Of a stretch of 64,000 bases of DNA, positions 43,461-50,898 are shown piece by piece. Source of the DNA: Streptomyces sp. NBC_01116 (lineage in GTDB: Bacteria; Actinomycetota; Actinomycetes; Streptomycetales; Streptomycetaceae); the NCBI RefSeq assembly GCF_041435495.1, contig NZ_CP108644.1, positions 3,457,501-3,521,500 on the forward strand, in the 5' to 3' direction. Each line of letters starts with the position of its first letter. Position 1 is the stretch's first letter. The translations under genes and the position numbers were made by a program. The notes beneath the pieces are model-generated. The model was given only the letters and a program-made list of their open reading frames with translations. It was not told the origin of the DNA and searched no databases.

Positions 43461-44990
43461 TCACCACACGTTGTCCACTACGTCACCGGACTCGACCTCG
43501 ACACCGAGGCCCCAGCGGGCGTTCGTCGCCGCCACCAGCGGGCTGATGTCGACGCCGACGCCGCGCCGGGCCCACGCCCACGCCTCGCCCAACGGGCGTT
43601 TCTGCGCGCCCGCCAGGGCCGTTGCGAGGAGCGGCTGATCAATGTGCGACAGGCTCTGGTCAGCGACCGCGTTGAAGAACTGGCCGGCCGCCTGGGCGAT
43701 CTCACGCATCTTCGGCGACACGACCGTGATCCCCAGCTCCTCCTCCAGCTCCTTGATGAGCGCCCCCGCCGGGCCCCCGGCGTCGACCACCCAGCACCGC
43801 GGCTTGTGCTCCTCCTGCATCCGCTTCGCCTTCGCCACCACCCAGCTCATGCCGGGCTGGTGGTGAGCGATCTCGATGTGCGTACCGCCCCGCCACCGCC
43901 CGGCCACCGCGATAGCAGCGTGCGACTGTTCGGGCGTCGCGTCGATCGCGAACACGACCTCGCCCTCCGGCGCCGACTCAGCCGCCGCCAGAGACCGCCA
44001 CGCGTCCTCCCCGATGACCTGCCAGGTGTCGGCCTCATCGGACGGATACTCGCCCACGCCGAGGCGCTCACGGGCGTACAGGTGGTCGCCCATCGTCAGC
44101 CTCCGCTGCATGCTCTTCTCGACCTGGAGCCGGTAGCCGACCCCCGGGTTCGCGCGCAGCAGCGACTGCACCGAGTCGATGTCGTCGTGCTCCGTGCACC
44201 CGGACATGCACTCGGCCCGGTGCTGGTTGATGGACCACTCCATGTAGGCGAGCACCGGGTCGGGCACTCCGCTCTCCAGGGAGGTCAGGCACCGCTTGCG
44301 CAGCCGGGCCATCTGCTGGGAGAGGTGGCCGATGCCAGCGCTTCCCAGGTACCAGAGCTGGCTGTTCTCGACCGCGTCCGCAGTCGGCGCCAGCGCGGAC
44401 ATGGCGTCGTCGCCGAGGATCATGCACTCGTCGAAGATCACGCAGTCGGCCGTGAAGCCTCGCCCGGAGCCCCGAGAGCGGGCGATGTACTTCAGCTCCC
44501 GGCCGTCGTGCAGCTCGATACCCTCGCGCCCCACCGTCTTGTGGAACTGCTTGACGCGTTTCAGCAGGTCAGGGCACCCCTCGATGAGGCGCTCGATGCG
44601 CTTCATCGTGTTGTGCGTCGTCTTGAACTCGTGAGCGGACAGCAGGATTTGCTTCTCGCCGCCGATGAACAGGCCCCACAGAACCCGGGCTTCGATCACC
44701 GCACCCTTGCCGTTCTGCCTCGGCACGTTCACGCACACCTCGGGCGCGGCCCAGTTGCCGTCTGCCCGTTCACTCATGCCCTTGTCGAGGACGAACCGCT
44801 GCCACGAATCCAGCTTCAGTCCGGCCCGCGCCGCCAGGTCGACGGCCTCCTGCCCGGCGGAGGACAGGGTGACGCCGGGCAGGGTGAGCAGACGAGGCCG
44901 CTGGCTGCCGAAGAGCGGACCGTCAGTCGCTGCCGGTGGCTCGGCTCTGGGCTTCGGCTCGGCGCTTGTCTCGCTGGCGAGCGATGTCAT
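43461..44990 (-). CDS. terminase large subunit
   Basis: Encodes 509 residues from ATG 44990 (GGGGGA eight bases upstream). The ATPase half has a Walker A-like NVPRQNGKGAV (~89-99) and Walker B VIFDECMIL. The nuclease half has FAIDATPEQSHAAIAV and WVVDAGGPAGALIKEL with acidic metal-binding residues. It powers DNA packaging and cuts the concatemer. Its start lies inside the small-subunit gene (68-base overlap), so translation is coupled. Confidence 0.92.
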   Translation of the reverse strand: MTSLASETSAEPKPRAEPPAATDGPLFGSQRPRLLTLPGVTLSSAGQEAVDLAARAGLKLDSWQRFVLDKGMSERADGNWAAPEVCVNVPRQNGKGAVIEARVLWGLFIGGEKQILLSAHEFKTTHNTMKRIERLIEGCPDLLKRVKQFHKTVGREGIELHDGRELKYIARSRGSGRGFTADCVIFDECMILGDDAMSALAPTADAVENSQLWYLGSAGIGHLSQQMARLRKRCLTSLESGVPDPVLAYMEWSINQHRAECMSGCTEHDDIDSVQSLLRANPGVGYRLQVEKSMQRRLTMGDHLYARERLGVGEYPSDEADTWQVIGEDAWRSLAAAESAPEGEVVFAIDATPEQSHAAIAVAGRWRGGTHIEIAHHQPGMSWVVAKAKRMQEEHKPRCWVVDAGGPAGALIKELEEELGITVVSPKMREIAQAAGQFFNAVADQSLSHIDQPLLATALAGAQKRPLGEAWAWARRGVGVDISPLVAATNARWGLGVEVESGDVVDNVW

Positions 44991-45207
44991 CGACGCTGTC
45001 CCCCTCCGATTTGACGGGCGCGAGCACGCGCAGCCGGGCCATGATCGTTGCGAGCTTGTCCGCGACGACCGCCTGTGATGTCGGAGAGTCACCAGATTCG
45101 AGCGCGTCGAGCGTCTCGGCGAGCTTCACCGCGACGGCCGCCATGCCGGGAGAGATGCTGGTCACGGCCAGGTTGTCAAGCTCCGCACGAACTTCGTCCG
45201 CGATCAT
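44923..45207 (-). CDS. terminase small subunit (putative)
   Basis: Encodes 94 residues, helical and Ala-rich (MIADEVRAELDNLAV...VAVKLAETLDALESG), ending in a basic region (DIARQRDKRRAEAQSRATG). Similar short proteins precede the large terminase in actinophages. No canonical HTH is visible, so the call rests on position and length. It should recognise the packaging site, which probably lies just upstream. Confidence 0.65.
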   Translation of the reverse strand: MIADEVRAELDNLAVTSISPGMAAVAVKLAETLDALESGDSPTSQAVVADKLATIMARLRVLAPVKSEGDSVDDIARQRDKRRAEAQSRATGSD

Positions 45208-45466
45208 GAACGGCCCCCATCACCCAGCGTCACGTAGCAGAGAGTGACCGTCCACTAATTACTCGGTTTCGGATTCCGGGTGATTAGCGGCCCGAAAAAT
45301 GGCCGCGCAAAAAACCGGGCGACAAGGGCTTTGTGGTCGCCCGCCTCTGACCTCAAAGAATGGCCGTGCTCGCCCTCTTCGATCTTGATCGGGCTCATGA
45401 TCGGCCCGGCCGGAGCGGCTCGCGGCGGGCGGTCACACCCTGCTACTCACCCGTGGTGACGTGGGG
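45208..45466. other. non-coding region with probable cos/packaging site
   Basis: 259 bases with no credible gene lie between the small terminase and the P-loop gene, in an otherwise gap-free late block. It contains an imperfect 12-base inverted repeat starting CTAATTACTCGG and ending CCGGGTGATTAG (45255-45287), A-rich patches, and a GGCGAC...GTCGCC hairpin near 45319-45344. The HNH gene nearby supports a cos-type phage, as HNH nucleases assist terminase in cos cutting. The exact cut site cannot be set by eye. Confidence 0.5.
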
Positions 45467-45904
45467 TTACCACCGTCGGGTGGCCTGGGGCATCGCGCTG
45501 CGTGACTGGCCTCGGTGGGCTCGGTACCACTTGGTGGCGACGGCCTTCATGCCGGGCTGGCGCATGTCGGCGATGCGCTGCATGACGATGTCCCGCCCGG
45601 GATCGACCACTATGACCTTGGCCTTGAGCCGCTTGTACTCGGCGCGCTGCCGTGCGGAGGGGAGGGTCTGGATGAGGTAGACGTCGGTGGTGTCGAGGTG
45701 CTGCGTGGCCTCGCGGATCGCGGCGAAGCGGGCGCGGTGCACGACCTTGAGCAGGACGTCGGGGTGGTCGTGGTGGTCAGCACCGGGGCCGGCCATCGCG
45801 AGGGCCATGAGGTCCATGTCGATGACGATGTCGGCGGCCTTGGCGTGGCCCTGGATCCAGCTGGACTTCCCTGCGCCGGGCGGTCCGGTGACGACGTACA
45901 GCAC
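45467..45904 (-). CDS. P-loop nucleotide kinase-like protein (AAA_33/zeta-like)
   Basis: Encodes 145 residues. It starts MLYVVTGPPGAGKSSWI, a Walker A loop at ~7-14, with a beta-alpha fold after it (IVIDMDLMALAM, VYLIQTLPSARQRAEYK, KVIVVDPGRD). These suit a small ATP-dependent kinase, such as polynucleotide kinase or zeta-type. No partner antitoxin gene is apparent. It lies in the packaging block, where DNA-end or nucleotide metabolism roles are possible. Confidence 0.75.
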   Translation of the reverse strand: MLYVVTGPPGAGKSSWIQGHAKAADIVIDMDLMALAMAGPGADHHDHPDVLLKVVHRARFAAIREATQHLDTTDVYLIQTLPSARQRAEYKRLKAKVIVVDPGRDIVMQRIADMRQPGMKAVATKWYRAHRGQSRSAMPQATRRW

Positions 45905-45908
45905 GGCA

Positions 45909-46013
45909 TCACCTCTGGCGGTATCGGCGGTCCAGTCGGGAGGCCATGGCGATGAGTACGAGCGTGCACACGATGCCGACGATGAATCCGAGGGCGAAGG
46001 TGTTCGGGTCCAT
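45909..46013 (-). CDS. small single-helix membrane protein
   Basis: Encodes 34 residues, MDPNTFALGFIVGIVCTLVL followed by a short basic end (SRLDRRYRQR). It fits between the HNH stop and the P-loop start with 2- and 4-base gaps, so it is likely translated. A single transmembrane helix with positive-inside tail. Function unknown. Confidence 0.65.
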   Translation of the reverse strand: MDPNTFALGFIVGIVCTLVLIAMASRLDRRYRQR

Positions 46014-46015
46014 GG

Positions 46016-46288
46016 TCACCATCTCCGTGTGGTCTTGAGGGGCTGGGGGCCGATCCTGTTCCCGCGCTGGGAGTTACAGCGGCGGTGCATGGCCCGTGCG
46101 TTGGCCGGGTCGAGGAGGTTCCCGCCGCGCGAGAGGGGCACCACGTGGTCGAGGGTGAAGGACAGCGGGTGCCGGGCGTTGAGGCCGGGGTCGATGTTGT
46201 GGCCGCAGCGGGCGCACGGGTCACCCTGGGCTTTCAGGGCGGCGACGAGGCGGCGGTAGGGGCGCCCGTTACGCGGGTTACCGGCCAC
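46016..46288 (-). CDS. HNH endonuclease of the packaging module
   Basis: Encodes 90 residues from GTG 46288, which lies within the end of the preceding gene. The HNH motif is complete: CARCGHNID, then FTLDHVVPLSRGGNLLDPANARAMHRRCNSQRG, with zinc-binding CxxC and C. Small HNH proteins next to terminase genes are required with terminase for cos cutting in HK97-like phages, so this is the likely role. Confidence 0.9.
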   Translation of the reverse strand: MAGNPRNGRPYRRLVAALKAQGDPCARCGHNIDPGLNARHPLSFTLDHVVPLSRGGNLLDPANARAMHRRCNSQRGNRIGPQPLKTTRRW

Positions 46289-46550
46289 CGCGCTGCGTCC
46301 GCATGGCGCGCTGGATCTGCTCCCCGACGGAGACAGCTGACTCGGGCGGGACGGAGACGACCACCTGCACCTCCTGCTCGTCTGTGCGGATGGTGGCCAG
46401 GTCGACCTCCCCGGGCACGGCGATGACGGCCTTGAGGCTGAGCATCTGCTTGAGCGCGTCGGCCTGCTGGGCGCTGAGCGTGGGCGCGTGGCCGATGACG
46501 AGGATGTCGCCGGGCTCCACGATGAGGAGGCGGTTCTCAGGCAGCGGCAC
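46278..46550 (-). CDS. phage protein of unknown function upstream of HNH gene
   Basis: Encodes 90 residues from GTG 46550 with AAGGA seven bases upstream. Body: LLIVEPGDILVIGHAPTLSAQQADALKQML..., an alpha/beta fold with a strand-rich centre (EVQVVVSVPPESAVSV). It overlaps the HNH gene by 11 bases. Similar short proteins occur in actinophage late regions, often with 'EPGDxLxIGxxP', but the role is unknown. Confidence 0.7.
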   Translation of the reverse strand: MPLPENRLLIVEPGDILVIGHAPTLSAQQADALKQMLSLKAVIAVPGEVDLATIRTDEQEVQVVVSVPPESAVSVGEQIQRAMRTQRGGR

Positions 46551-46566
46551 GGCGACATCCTTCGAG

Positions 46567-47013
46567 TCAGGGCGCCGGGGTGGCGCCTTCGTTCGTGAGG
46601 TCGTTGGTGACGTCCTCAATGGCCTGGTCGAGTTCTTCGTCGCTGAGGTCGCCGCAGACGTCTACGCCGCTGGCCGCGTCGATGTCCTCGGAGCTGAGGA
46701 GTTCGGTCTCGATCCAGGCCCGGCACTCGGCCGAGGGTTGGCCGGCGGTGTCGTTGAGAGTGTCGTCGACCGTCCTGCCGATCTGGTCGCCGGTGAGCTC
46801 ACCGGCGATGCGCTGGAGCGTCTCGTCGTCGACTCCGTCGCATTCTGTGGGCCGGTCGCCCTCCGCGGCCTCGTCGCCGTCGGCCATGGCCTGGCCGAGC
46901 TGCTTGGCCATGGCGGTCTTGCACGCGGCGGTGTCGGGCTTCGGGTCGCTGCTGCACCCGGTGAGGGCGAGCAGGACGACTGCGGTGGTGGTGAGGGCGG
47001 TTCGGGTGCGCAT
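46567..47013 (-). CDS. phage-encoded lipoprotein
   Basis: Encodes 148 residues. The N-terminus MRTRTALTTTAVVLLALTGC is a lipoprotein signal with lipobox LTGC, so Cys20 would be lipid-modified. The mature part is acidic with Cys at spaced positions (ACKTAMAK, TECDGVD, AECRAW, VDVCGDL), possibly two disulphides. It would sit on the outer face of the host membrane. Among late or lysogenic phage genes this suggests superinfection exclusion, but that is inference. Confidence 0.78.
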   Translation of the reverse strand: MRTRTALTTTAVVLLALTGCSSDPKPDTAACKTAMAKQLGQAMADGDEAAEGDRPTECDGVDDETLQRIAGELTGDQIGRTVDDTLNDTAGQPSAECRAWIETELLSSEDIDAASGVDVCGDLSDEELDQAIEDVTNDLTNEGATPAP

Positions 47014-47071
47014 GGTCCCCCCAGGGATGTGCGTGGTGTGGGGGACATCATCGGGCACCGTGGGCCGGGTG

Positions 47072-47998
47072 TCAGGCGGTTCGGGTGACGCGGAGCCAGG
47101 ACCCTGTGCGGAGGATGGTGGGGGTGGCGCTGGCGACGTTCTGCGCCCACTGCACCGCGATCACGCCGGTGGTCCCGGCGGTGATGGTGCCGAGTGGGGC
47201 GACGATGAGGCCGGCCGCGGTGATGCCGACGCCGATGGAGGCACCGGGCGCGTACCGGGTGAGGCGGATCGACCCGGTGCCGTCGCTGACTCCGAGGGTC
47301 ACGGCTCCGGGGGTCCAGTAGCCGGTGGAGCCGGGTGGGGCGGCGATGGTGAGTAGGAGGTCGGCGGCGGGGTCTCCGTCGACGGCGAGCATGGCGTCGA
47401 CCGCGTACCGGCCGCCTGCGGTGACGCTCACGCTCAGGTGGTCGTCGTCCTGGAGGACGGTGGATGCGGGGAGGGGCTCGTCGACCGGCTTGTCTACATG
47501 GCGGGTGACGCCGACCTGGTCGCCGGTGGGGGGTACGCCTGCGGGGCCGGTGGCTCCGGTGGCCCCTGCTGGCCCTTGGGCTCCTGTCGCCCCGGGGGCT
47601 CCGGTGGGGCCTTGTGGTCCTGTGGGCCCGGGGGTGAGGACGTAGTCGCCGGTGTAGGGCTCGGTGGGGGCGAGTGCGGCGAGGTCGACGGTGGGCCCGA
47701 GGGCGGTGGTGAGGAGGACGGGGTAGTCGCGTCCGGGTGCGTCGTCTGGGCGTTCCTGGACGAGGTGTGTGTAGCCGGTGGGGTCGTAGCCTGCCGCGTC
47801 GGCGACGAGGACGGTGATCGTCAGTTCCCCGTCGATCCAGCGGGCTTCGGCGTCGCCTTGGGCGATGTGGCCGGTGGCCGGGTTGGTGACGAGGGTGGGT
47901 GCGGGGCGGAGGGTGACGCGGCCGCGCATGGGGCCGCCGTCGGGGTGGGTGCGGCTGTCGGTGATGGTGATGCGTTCGACACCGTCGGGGAGGGCCAT
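47072..47998 (-). CDS. collagen-like tail fibre or virion appendage protein
   Basis: Encodes 308 residues; GGAGGTGACC directly precedes ATG 47998. Residues ~1-120 form an anchor-like domain (TITDSRTHPDGGPMRGRVTL). Residues ~125-165 are Gly-X-Y repeats (TPGPTGPQGPTGAPGATGAQ...) that should form a collagen triple helix. The C-terminal ~140 residues are strand-rich and Gly/Thr-rich, ending SWLRVTRTA, and may bind the receptor. It lies near the terminase, far from the tail genes. Confidence 0.82.
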   Translation of the reverse strand: MALPDGVERITITDSRTHPDGGPMRGRVTLRPAPTLVTNPATGHIAQGDAEARWIDGELTITVLVADAAGYDPTGYTHLVQERPDDAPGRDYPVLLTTALGPTVDLAALAPTEPYTGDYVLTPGPTGPQGPTGAPGATGAQGPAGATGATGPAGVPPTGDQVGVTRHVDKPVDEPLPASTVLQDDDHLSVSVTAGGRYAVDAMLAVDGDPAADLLLTIAAPPGSTGYWTPGAVTLGVSDGTGSIRLTRYAPGASIGVGITAAGLIVAPLGTITAGTTGVIAVQWAQNVASATPTILRTGSWLRVTRTA

Positions 47999-48000
47999 GG

Positions 48001-48192
48001 TCACCTCCGCCGGTCGTGGCAGCGCTTGTTGCCGCAGTCGATCAGGTCCGGGTCGGCGTATGTGTCGGTGAAGCTGACGTTGGGGTCGGCCTGGAGCTTG
48101 GTGACTGCGTCGGGGTCGATACCCAGCTCGGCTTCCAGCTCAGCGATGCGTCGAGGTGAGGCCACGTCATGGAAGGGGCAGCGGCGAAACAT
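48001..48192 (-). CDS. small cysteine-containing phage protein
   Basis: Encodes 63 residues from ATG 48192 (GGAGG four bases upstream; a GTG one codon earlier is too close). It begins MFRRCPFHDVASPRRIAELE and ends LIDCGNKRCHDRRR, so a C...C-x4-C metal site is possible. First gene of the late operon, ending two bases before the fibre gene start. Function unknown. Confidence 0.65.
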   Translation of the reverse strand: MFRRCPFHDVASPRRIAELEAELGIDPDAVTKLQADPNVSFTDTYADPDLIDCGNKRCHDRRR

Positions 48193-48213
48193 CACGCCTC
48201 CCCGGGTACGGCG

Positions 48214-48308
48214 AAGCCCCCGGGGCCGGTGGCCGCTGCGGGGGCTTGAGGGTGTCCGGACACGCTGGACGTGCCCCGAGTGTTACACCCTGCGTGATGG
48301 CTGGTCAA
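48214..48308 (-). promoter_or_regulatory. candidate late promoter with palindrome and hairpin in leader
   Basis: On the minus strand TTGACC (48308-48303) and TAACAC (48285-48280) are 17 bases apart. The predicted transcript then passes the perfect palindrome GTGTCCGGACAC (48263-48252) and a hairpin AAGCCCCC/GGGGGCTT (48247-48240, 48221-48214) before the first late gene. The hairpin may instead end the HTH transcript. Late control by a bound regulator or by antitermination is possible. Confidence 0.4.
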
Positions 48309-48475
48309 GCTGCCTTGACCGGCGCCGGGGTGGGGAGTTCGTCGAGGTTGATGAGGGCGCGCCCGGCGCGGTCGTGGCCGTGGTGGGTGATCTTGCCTCG
48401 GTGGAGCCAGACGCGGAGGGTGCCGGGGCGGATGCCGGTGGCTGCGTGGGCGGCGTAGAGGTCGACGAGGGTCAT
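48305..48475 (-). CDS. small HTH protein (MerR/excisionase-like)
   Basis: Encodes 56 residues. LVDLYAAHAATGIRPGTLRVWLHRGKITHHGHDRAGRALINLDEL is the compact winged HTH of the HTH_17/excisionase type, with the RPGTLRVWLHRGKI recognition helix and wing. Upstream in-frame extension lacks a start with a ribosome site. It stands directly in front of the late promoter candidate, so it could be a late-gene regulator. Confidence 0.78.
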   Translation of the reverse strand: MTLVDLYAAHAATGIRPGTLRVWLHRGKITHHGHDRAGRALINLDELPTPAPVKAA

Positions 48476-48489
48476 GGGCCCAGTGTGGG

Positions 48490-48951
48490 CTACGGCCGCC
48501 ACTCGTCCTTGTAGTTGGGGTGGTCGGCGTGCGACAAGGCATGAGCCCGGAGGACGAAGCACGGGCGCTCAGCGTCTGCGGTGTGCTCCGGCTCCCAGTG
48601 CGCCCAGGGCTTCCCATCGACTACGGACTTGTCGCCGCTGCCGCTGAGGCTGATGCACTCGTGGCCTCGCCCGTGCGCGTCCACGATCATCCGCTTGGCC
48701 TCGACGTCGCGGAGGACGCGGGCCGGGTCGTGGCGGGCGATGTGCTGCCCTACACCGTCGGCGTCGGCGTTCTCCGGGGTGACGACTACGACGCCGTCGT
48801 CGAGGTGGTCCGCCACGATGTACCGCTCGTAGGAGCCCTGGGGCGGGCGCGCGGTCCAGTGGGCGCTGTCCCACTCGTCCCACGTGGCCGCTCGGGCCGC
48901 CTGCTCGTCTTCGTCGAGGCGGTTGCGGAGGAACTGCACGAGGTCGTCCAT
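48490..48951 (-). CDS. DUF6221 family protein
   Basis: Encodes 153 residues starting MDDLVQFLRNRLDEDEQAARAA, with HIARHDPARVLRDVEAKRMIVDAH in the middle: the hallmarks of a family frequent in actinobacterial prophages that I know as DUF6221. It is hydrophilic, with scattered Trp and His. It lies between a strong terminator and the HTH gene. Function unknown. Confidence 0.82.
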   Translation of the reverse strand: MDDLVQFLRNRLDEDEQAARAATWDEWDSAHWTARPPQGSYERYIVADHLDDGVVVVTPENADADGVGQHIARHDPARVLRDVEAKRMIVDAHGRGHECISLSGSGDKSVVDGKPWAHWEPEHTADAERPCFVLRAHALSHADHPNYKDEWRP

Positions 48952-48970
48952 GGGGTCATCCTCTCGTGGC

Positions 48971-49004
48971 GACGCCCCCGCCGGTACGGGTCGGCGGGGG
49001 CGTC
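48971..49004 (-). terminator. strong hairpin terminator
   Basis: Perfect 12-base arms GACGCCCCCGCC/GGCGGGGGCGTC with a 10-base loop, ~50 bases past the last gene of the membrane-protein operon. Confidence 0.8.
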
Positions 49005-49056
49005 TGGCCGGGAGCTCTCCGGCGTGCAGGGTCAGGCTACTGCGGGGGTGTGACAG

Positions 49057-49128
49057 TCAGTGGCCGCAGCCGGTGGTCCACCACCCGCAGACGGCGCAGT
49101 ACGTGTTGCGGAGCAGGGTCCAGACCAT
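49057..49128 (-). CDS. micropeptide, 23 residues, Cys/Trp-rich (tentative)
   Basis: ATG overlaps the stop of the preceding membrane gene (ATGA) and encodes MVWTLLRNTYCAVCGWWTTG plus three residues. A CxxC pair and high Trp content are unusual for chance sequence. It ends the membrane-protein operon just before a terminator. It is too short for homology; coupling is the main support. Confidence 0.4.
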   Translation of the reverse strand: MVWTLLRNTYCAVCGWWTTGCGH

Positions 49129-49808
49129 CAGCGGGCCTCCTGTCGGGCGGGGGTGACGGTGATGTGCGCCCCTCCCGCGTGATGGACCGTCGTGGTGTTG
49201 TTGGTGTTGTTGTTGGTGGGCTGACCTGCGGCAACAACGGTCTCCAGCTCGGCGGCAGGGGCGGGGAAGTGGTCGGCCTTGATCCCGGTCGAGGTGCCCC
49301 GCCCGCGCATCCTCACCGGCTCCACCGGGATGTGGTGCTCGGCGAGCACCCCCCGGACCCGGTCGGTGGTGGTGCCCAGGGCCTCGGCGAGGACGGCGAG
49401 ATGGGCGTGCGGTGTGCCGACCCGGGAGACGGCCTCGCGGACGTCCTGGAGGGTGGGGAGCGCGGGGGCCTCCTCGGCGGCCGGGGCGGGCTCGGCGTCG
49501 CCCTCCTTGCCCTGGCTCGGCTGCTCGGCCTCCGTGGGGATGGCGCGGATCGCGGCCCAGCACCACACGGGCACCGCGAACCAGAGCACAGCGGGCCACC
49601 GGCGGATCAGGAGCCACGCCCCGTACGCCCCGGCGGCGAGGACGGCCAGGCGCACGATGCACCCGAGGACCGCGGCGACGCCGTCGAGGTCGTCCCGGCG
49701 GCCGGCGCGCACCCAGGCGGCGGCCCGTGCGGTGAGGCGGCGAAGGAGGAGGCGCTGGCCGTGGGTGAGGGTCCGGGCGCGGTGCTGCATGGCGGTGGTC
49801 TTCGTCAT
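49128..49808 (-). CDS. membrane protein of the spread-like module
   Basis: Encodes 226 residues. A basic N-terminus (RARTLTHGQRLLLRRLTARAA) is followed by two membrane helices (~50-85). A cytoplasmic region follows with a possible HTH-like part (LQDVREAVSRVGTPHAHLAVLAEALGTTTDRVRGVL), and a Thr/Asn-rich end. Overlaps both neighbours by four bases. Resembles accessory membrane proteins of Streptomyces conjugative elements rather than virion proteins; the resemblance is by build. Confidence 0.7.
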   Translation of the reverse strand: MTKTTAMQHRARTLTHGQRLLLRRLTARAAAWVRAGRRDDLDGVAAVLGCIVRLAVLAAGAYGAWLLIRRWPAVLWFAVPVWCWAAIRAIPTEAEQPSQGKEGDAEPAPAAEEAPALPTLQDVREAVSRVGTPHAHLAVLAEALGTTTDRVRGVLAEHHIPVEPVRMRGRGTSTGIKADHFPAPAAELETVVAAGQPTNNNTNNTTTVHHAGGAHITVTPARQEAR

Positions 49809-50317
49809 CAGACGTTCCTCTCCAGGGCGTTCCGTCCGGACAGGCCCAGCGAGTTGATGAGGTCGGGCAGCCCATCGAGCATCCCGGCGACTCCGGCCGT
49901 GACGCAGAGGATCGTCCCGGCGAGGAAGAAGCTGATCAAGCGGCCCTTGTCGTCCTTCGAGGCGGCCTTGTAGATGACGACGAGGAGCACGAAGAGGAAG
50001 AAGACGACCACGCCGCCCTCTTCGCTGAGGCGGCCGAGGGAGCCGGGGGCGAGGGTGTCCCCGGAAGCTGTGCCGGTGGTGCCGGTGATGGCCTTGCCGC
50101 CGATGCTGCCGACGGCTTGGCGGCCGCATCCAGCGAGCCATCCGGCGAGGCCGCCGAAGCAGATGGTGGCCAGTCCTCCGCAGACGAAGCCTTGGATCAT
50201 GGGCGCGAGGTCTTTCAGGGCGCGTCCGCCGACCCACCATTTACGCAGGTACATGGCCATGAACGTGATGGCGATGGCGCAGGCGGCGAGGGACGCGCCA
50301 GCAGTAGCAATGGTCAT
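49808..50317 (-). CDS. multi-pass membrane protein of the spread-like module
   Basis: Encodes 169 residues with four hydrophobic helices: ATAGASLAACAIAITFMAMYL, QGFVCGGLATICFGGLAGWLA, VVVFFLFVLLVVIYKAA and ISFFLAGTILCVTAGVAGML. A Gly/Thr-rich loop lies in the centre. Overlaps both neighbours by four bases. No recognised domain; topology suits a small pore or scaffold protein. Confidence 0.72.
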   Translation of the reverse strand: MTIATAGASLAACAIAITFMAMYLRKWWVGGRALKDLAPMIQGFVCGGLATICFGGLAGWLAGCGRQAVGSIGGKAITGTTGTASGDTLAPGSLGRLSEEGGVVVFFLFVLLVVIYKAASKDDKGRLISFFLAGTILCVTAGVAGMLDGLPDLINSLGLSGRNALERNV

Positions 50318-50889
50318 GACGGCTGCACTCCGGTGATCCAGGTGACGGGGTCGTAGAGGTCGATGGCGCCCATGAGGCCGACGAGGGACACGGCGAGGAG
50401 CAGGAGGCGGCGGAGGGTGCCGCCACCGCGCACGATCCGCATCACGGCGATCGCGAGCGGGGTGAGGGCAAGCGCGTAGGCGTTGGCCTGCCCGTACTCG
50501 GCGCGCGCTTCGGTGACGAGGGACGCCCAGGTCGTGGCGACGGAATAGCCGACGCCGGGGATCGGGAGGAGTGCAAGGGCGAGGGCTCCGCAGATCTGCC
50601 AGGGCCGGCCGATGCTGGTGAGCCACCGCCAGAGGCGTTGCCATCGGGTGGGTTCGGGTTCCGGTTCGTACGGCAGGACGACGTGGACGTGAACCTGCGG
50701 GACGGGGAGCGGCGGGGGTGCGGGGGCTGGTACGGCGACGGCCGGGGGTGCGGGCGGCGGCGGTGGCGGCGGTGCAGCCGCGGCCGGGGCCGGGGCGCGC
50801 CACGGGGGGACCGCGCCGGGCGTCGGCGGGCCGGGCGGGAGCGGTACTCCCCCGGGGATGATCCGCGTCGGGGTGATGGGCTCAGGCAT
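50314..50889 (-). CDS. proline-rich membrane protein of the spread-like module
   Basis: Encodes 191 residues. The first ~75 residues are almost wholly Pro/Ala (a rigid cytoplasmic arm), then a basic Trp-rich patch (RWQRLWRWLTSIGRP) and three hydrophobic helices (ICGALALALLPIPGVGYSVA, ALALTPLAIAVM, LLLLAVSLVGLMGAIDLY). The arm may bind partner proteins. Overlaps the next gene by ATGA. Function unknown. Confidence 0.7.
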   Translation of the reverse strand: MPEPITPTRIIPGGVPLPPGPPTPGAVPPWRAPAPAAAAPPPPPPPAPPAVAVPAPAPPPLPVPQVHVHVVLPYEPEPEPTRWQRLWRWLTSIGRPWQICGALALALLPIPGVGYSVATTWASLVTEARAEYGQANAYALALTPLAIAVMRIVRGGGTLRRLLLLAVSLVGLMGAIDLYDPVTWITGVQPS

Positions 50890-50898
50890 GGTGTGTCC

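Noticed and set aside
28292..48192. Prophage decay by frameshift or deletion
   Set aside because: Every core gene in this block (terminase, portal, protease, capsid, connectors, tail, lysis) is full-length with intact key motifs; the only frame break is the programmed one.
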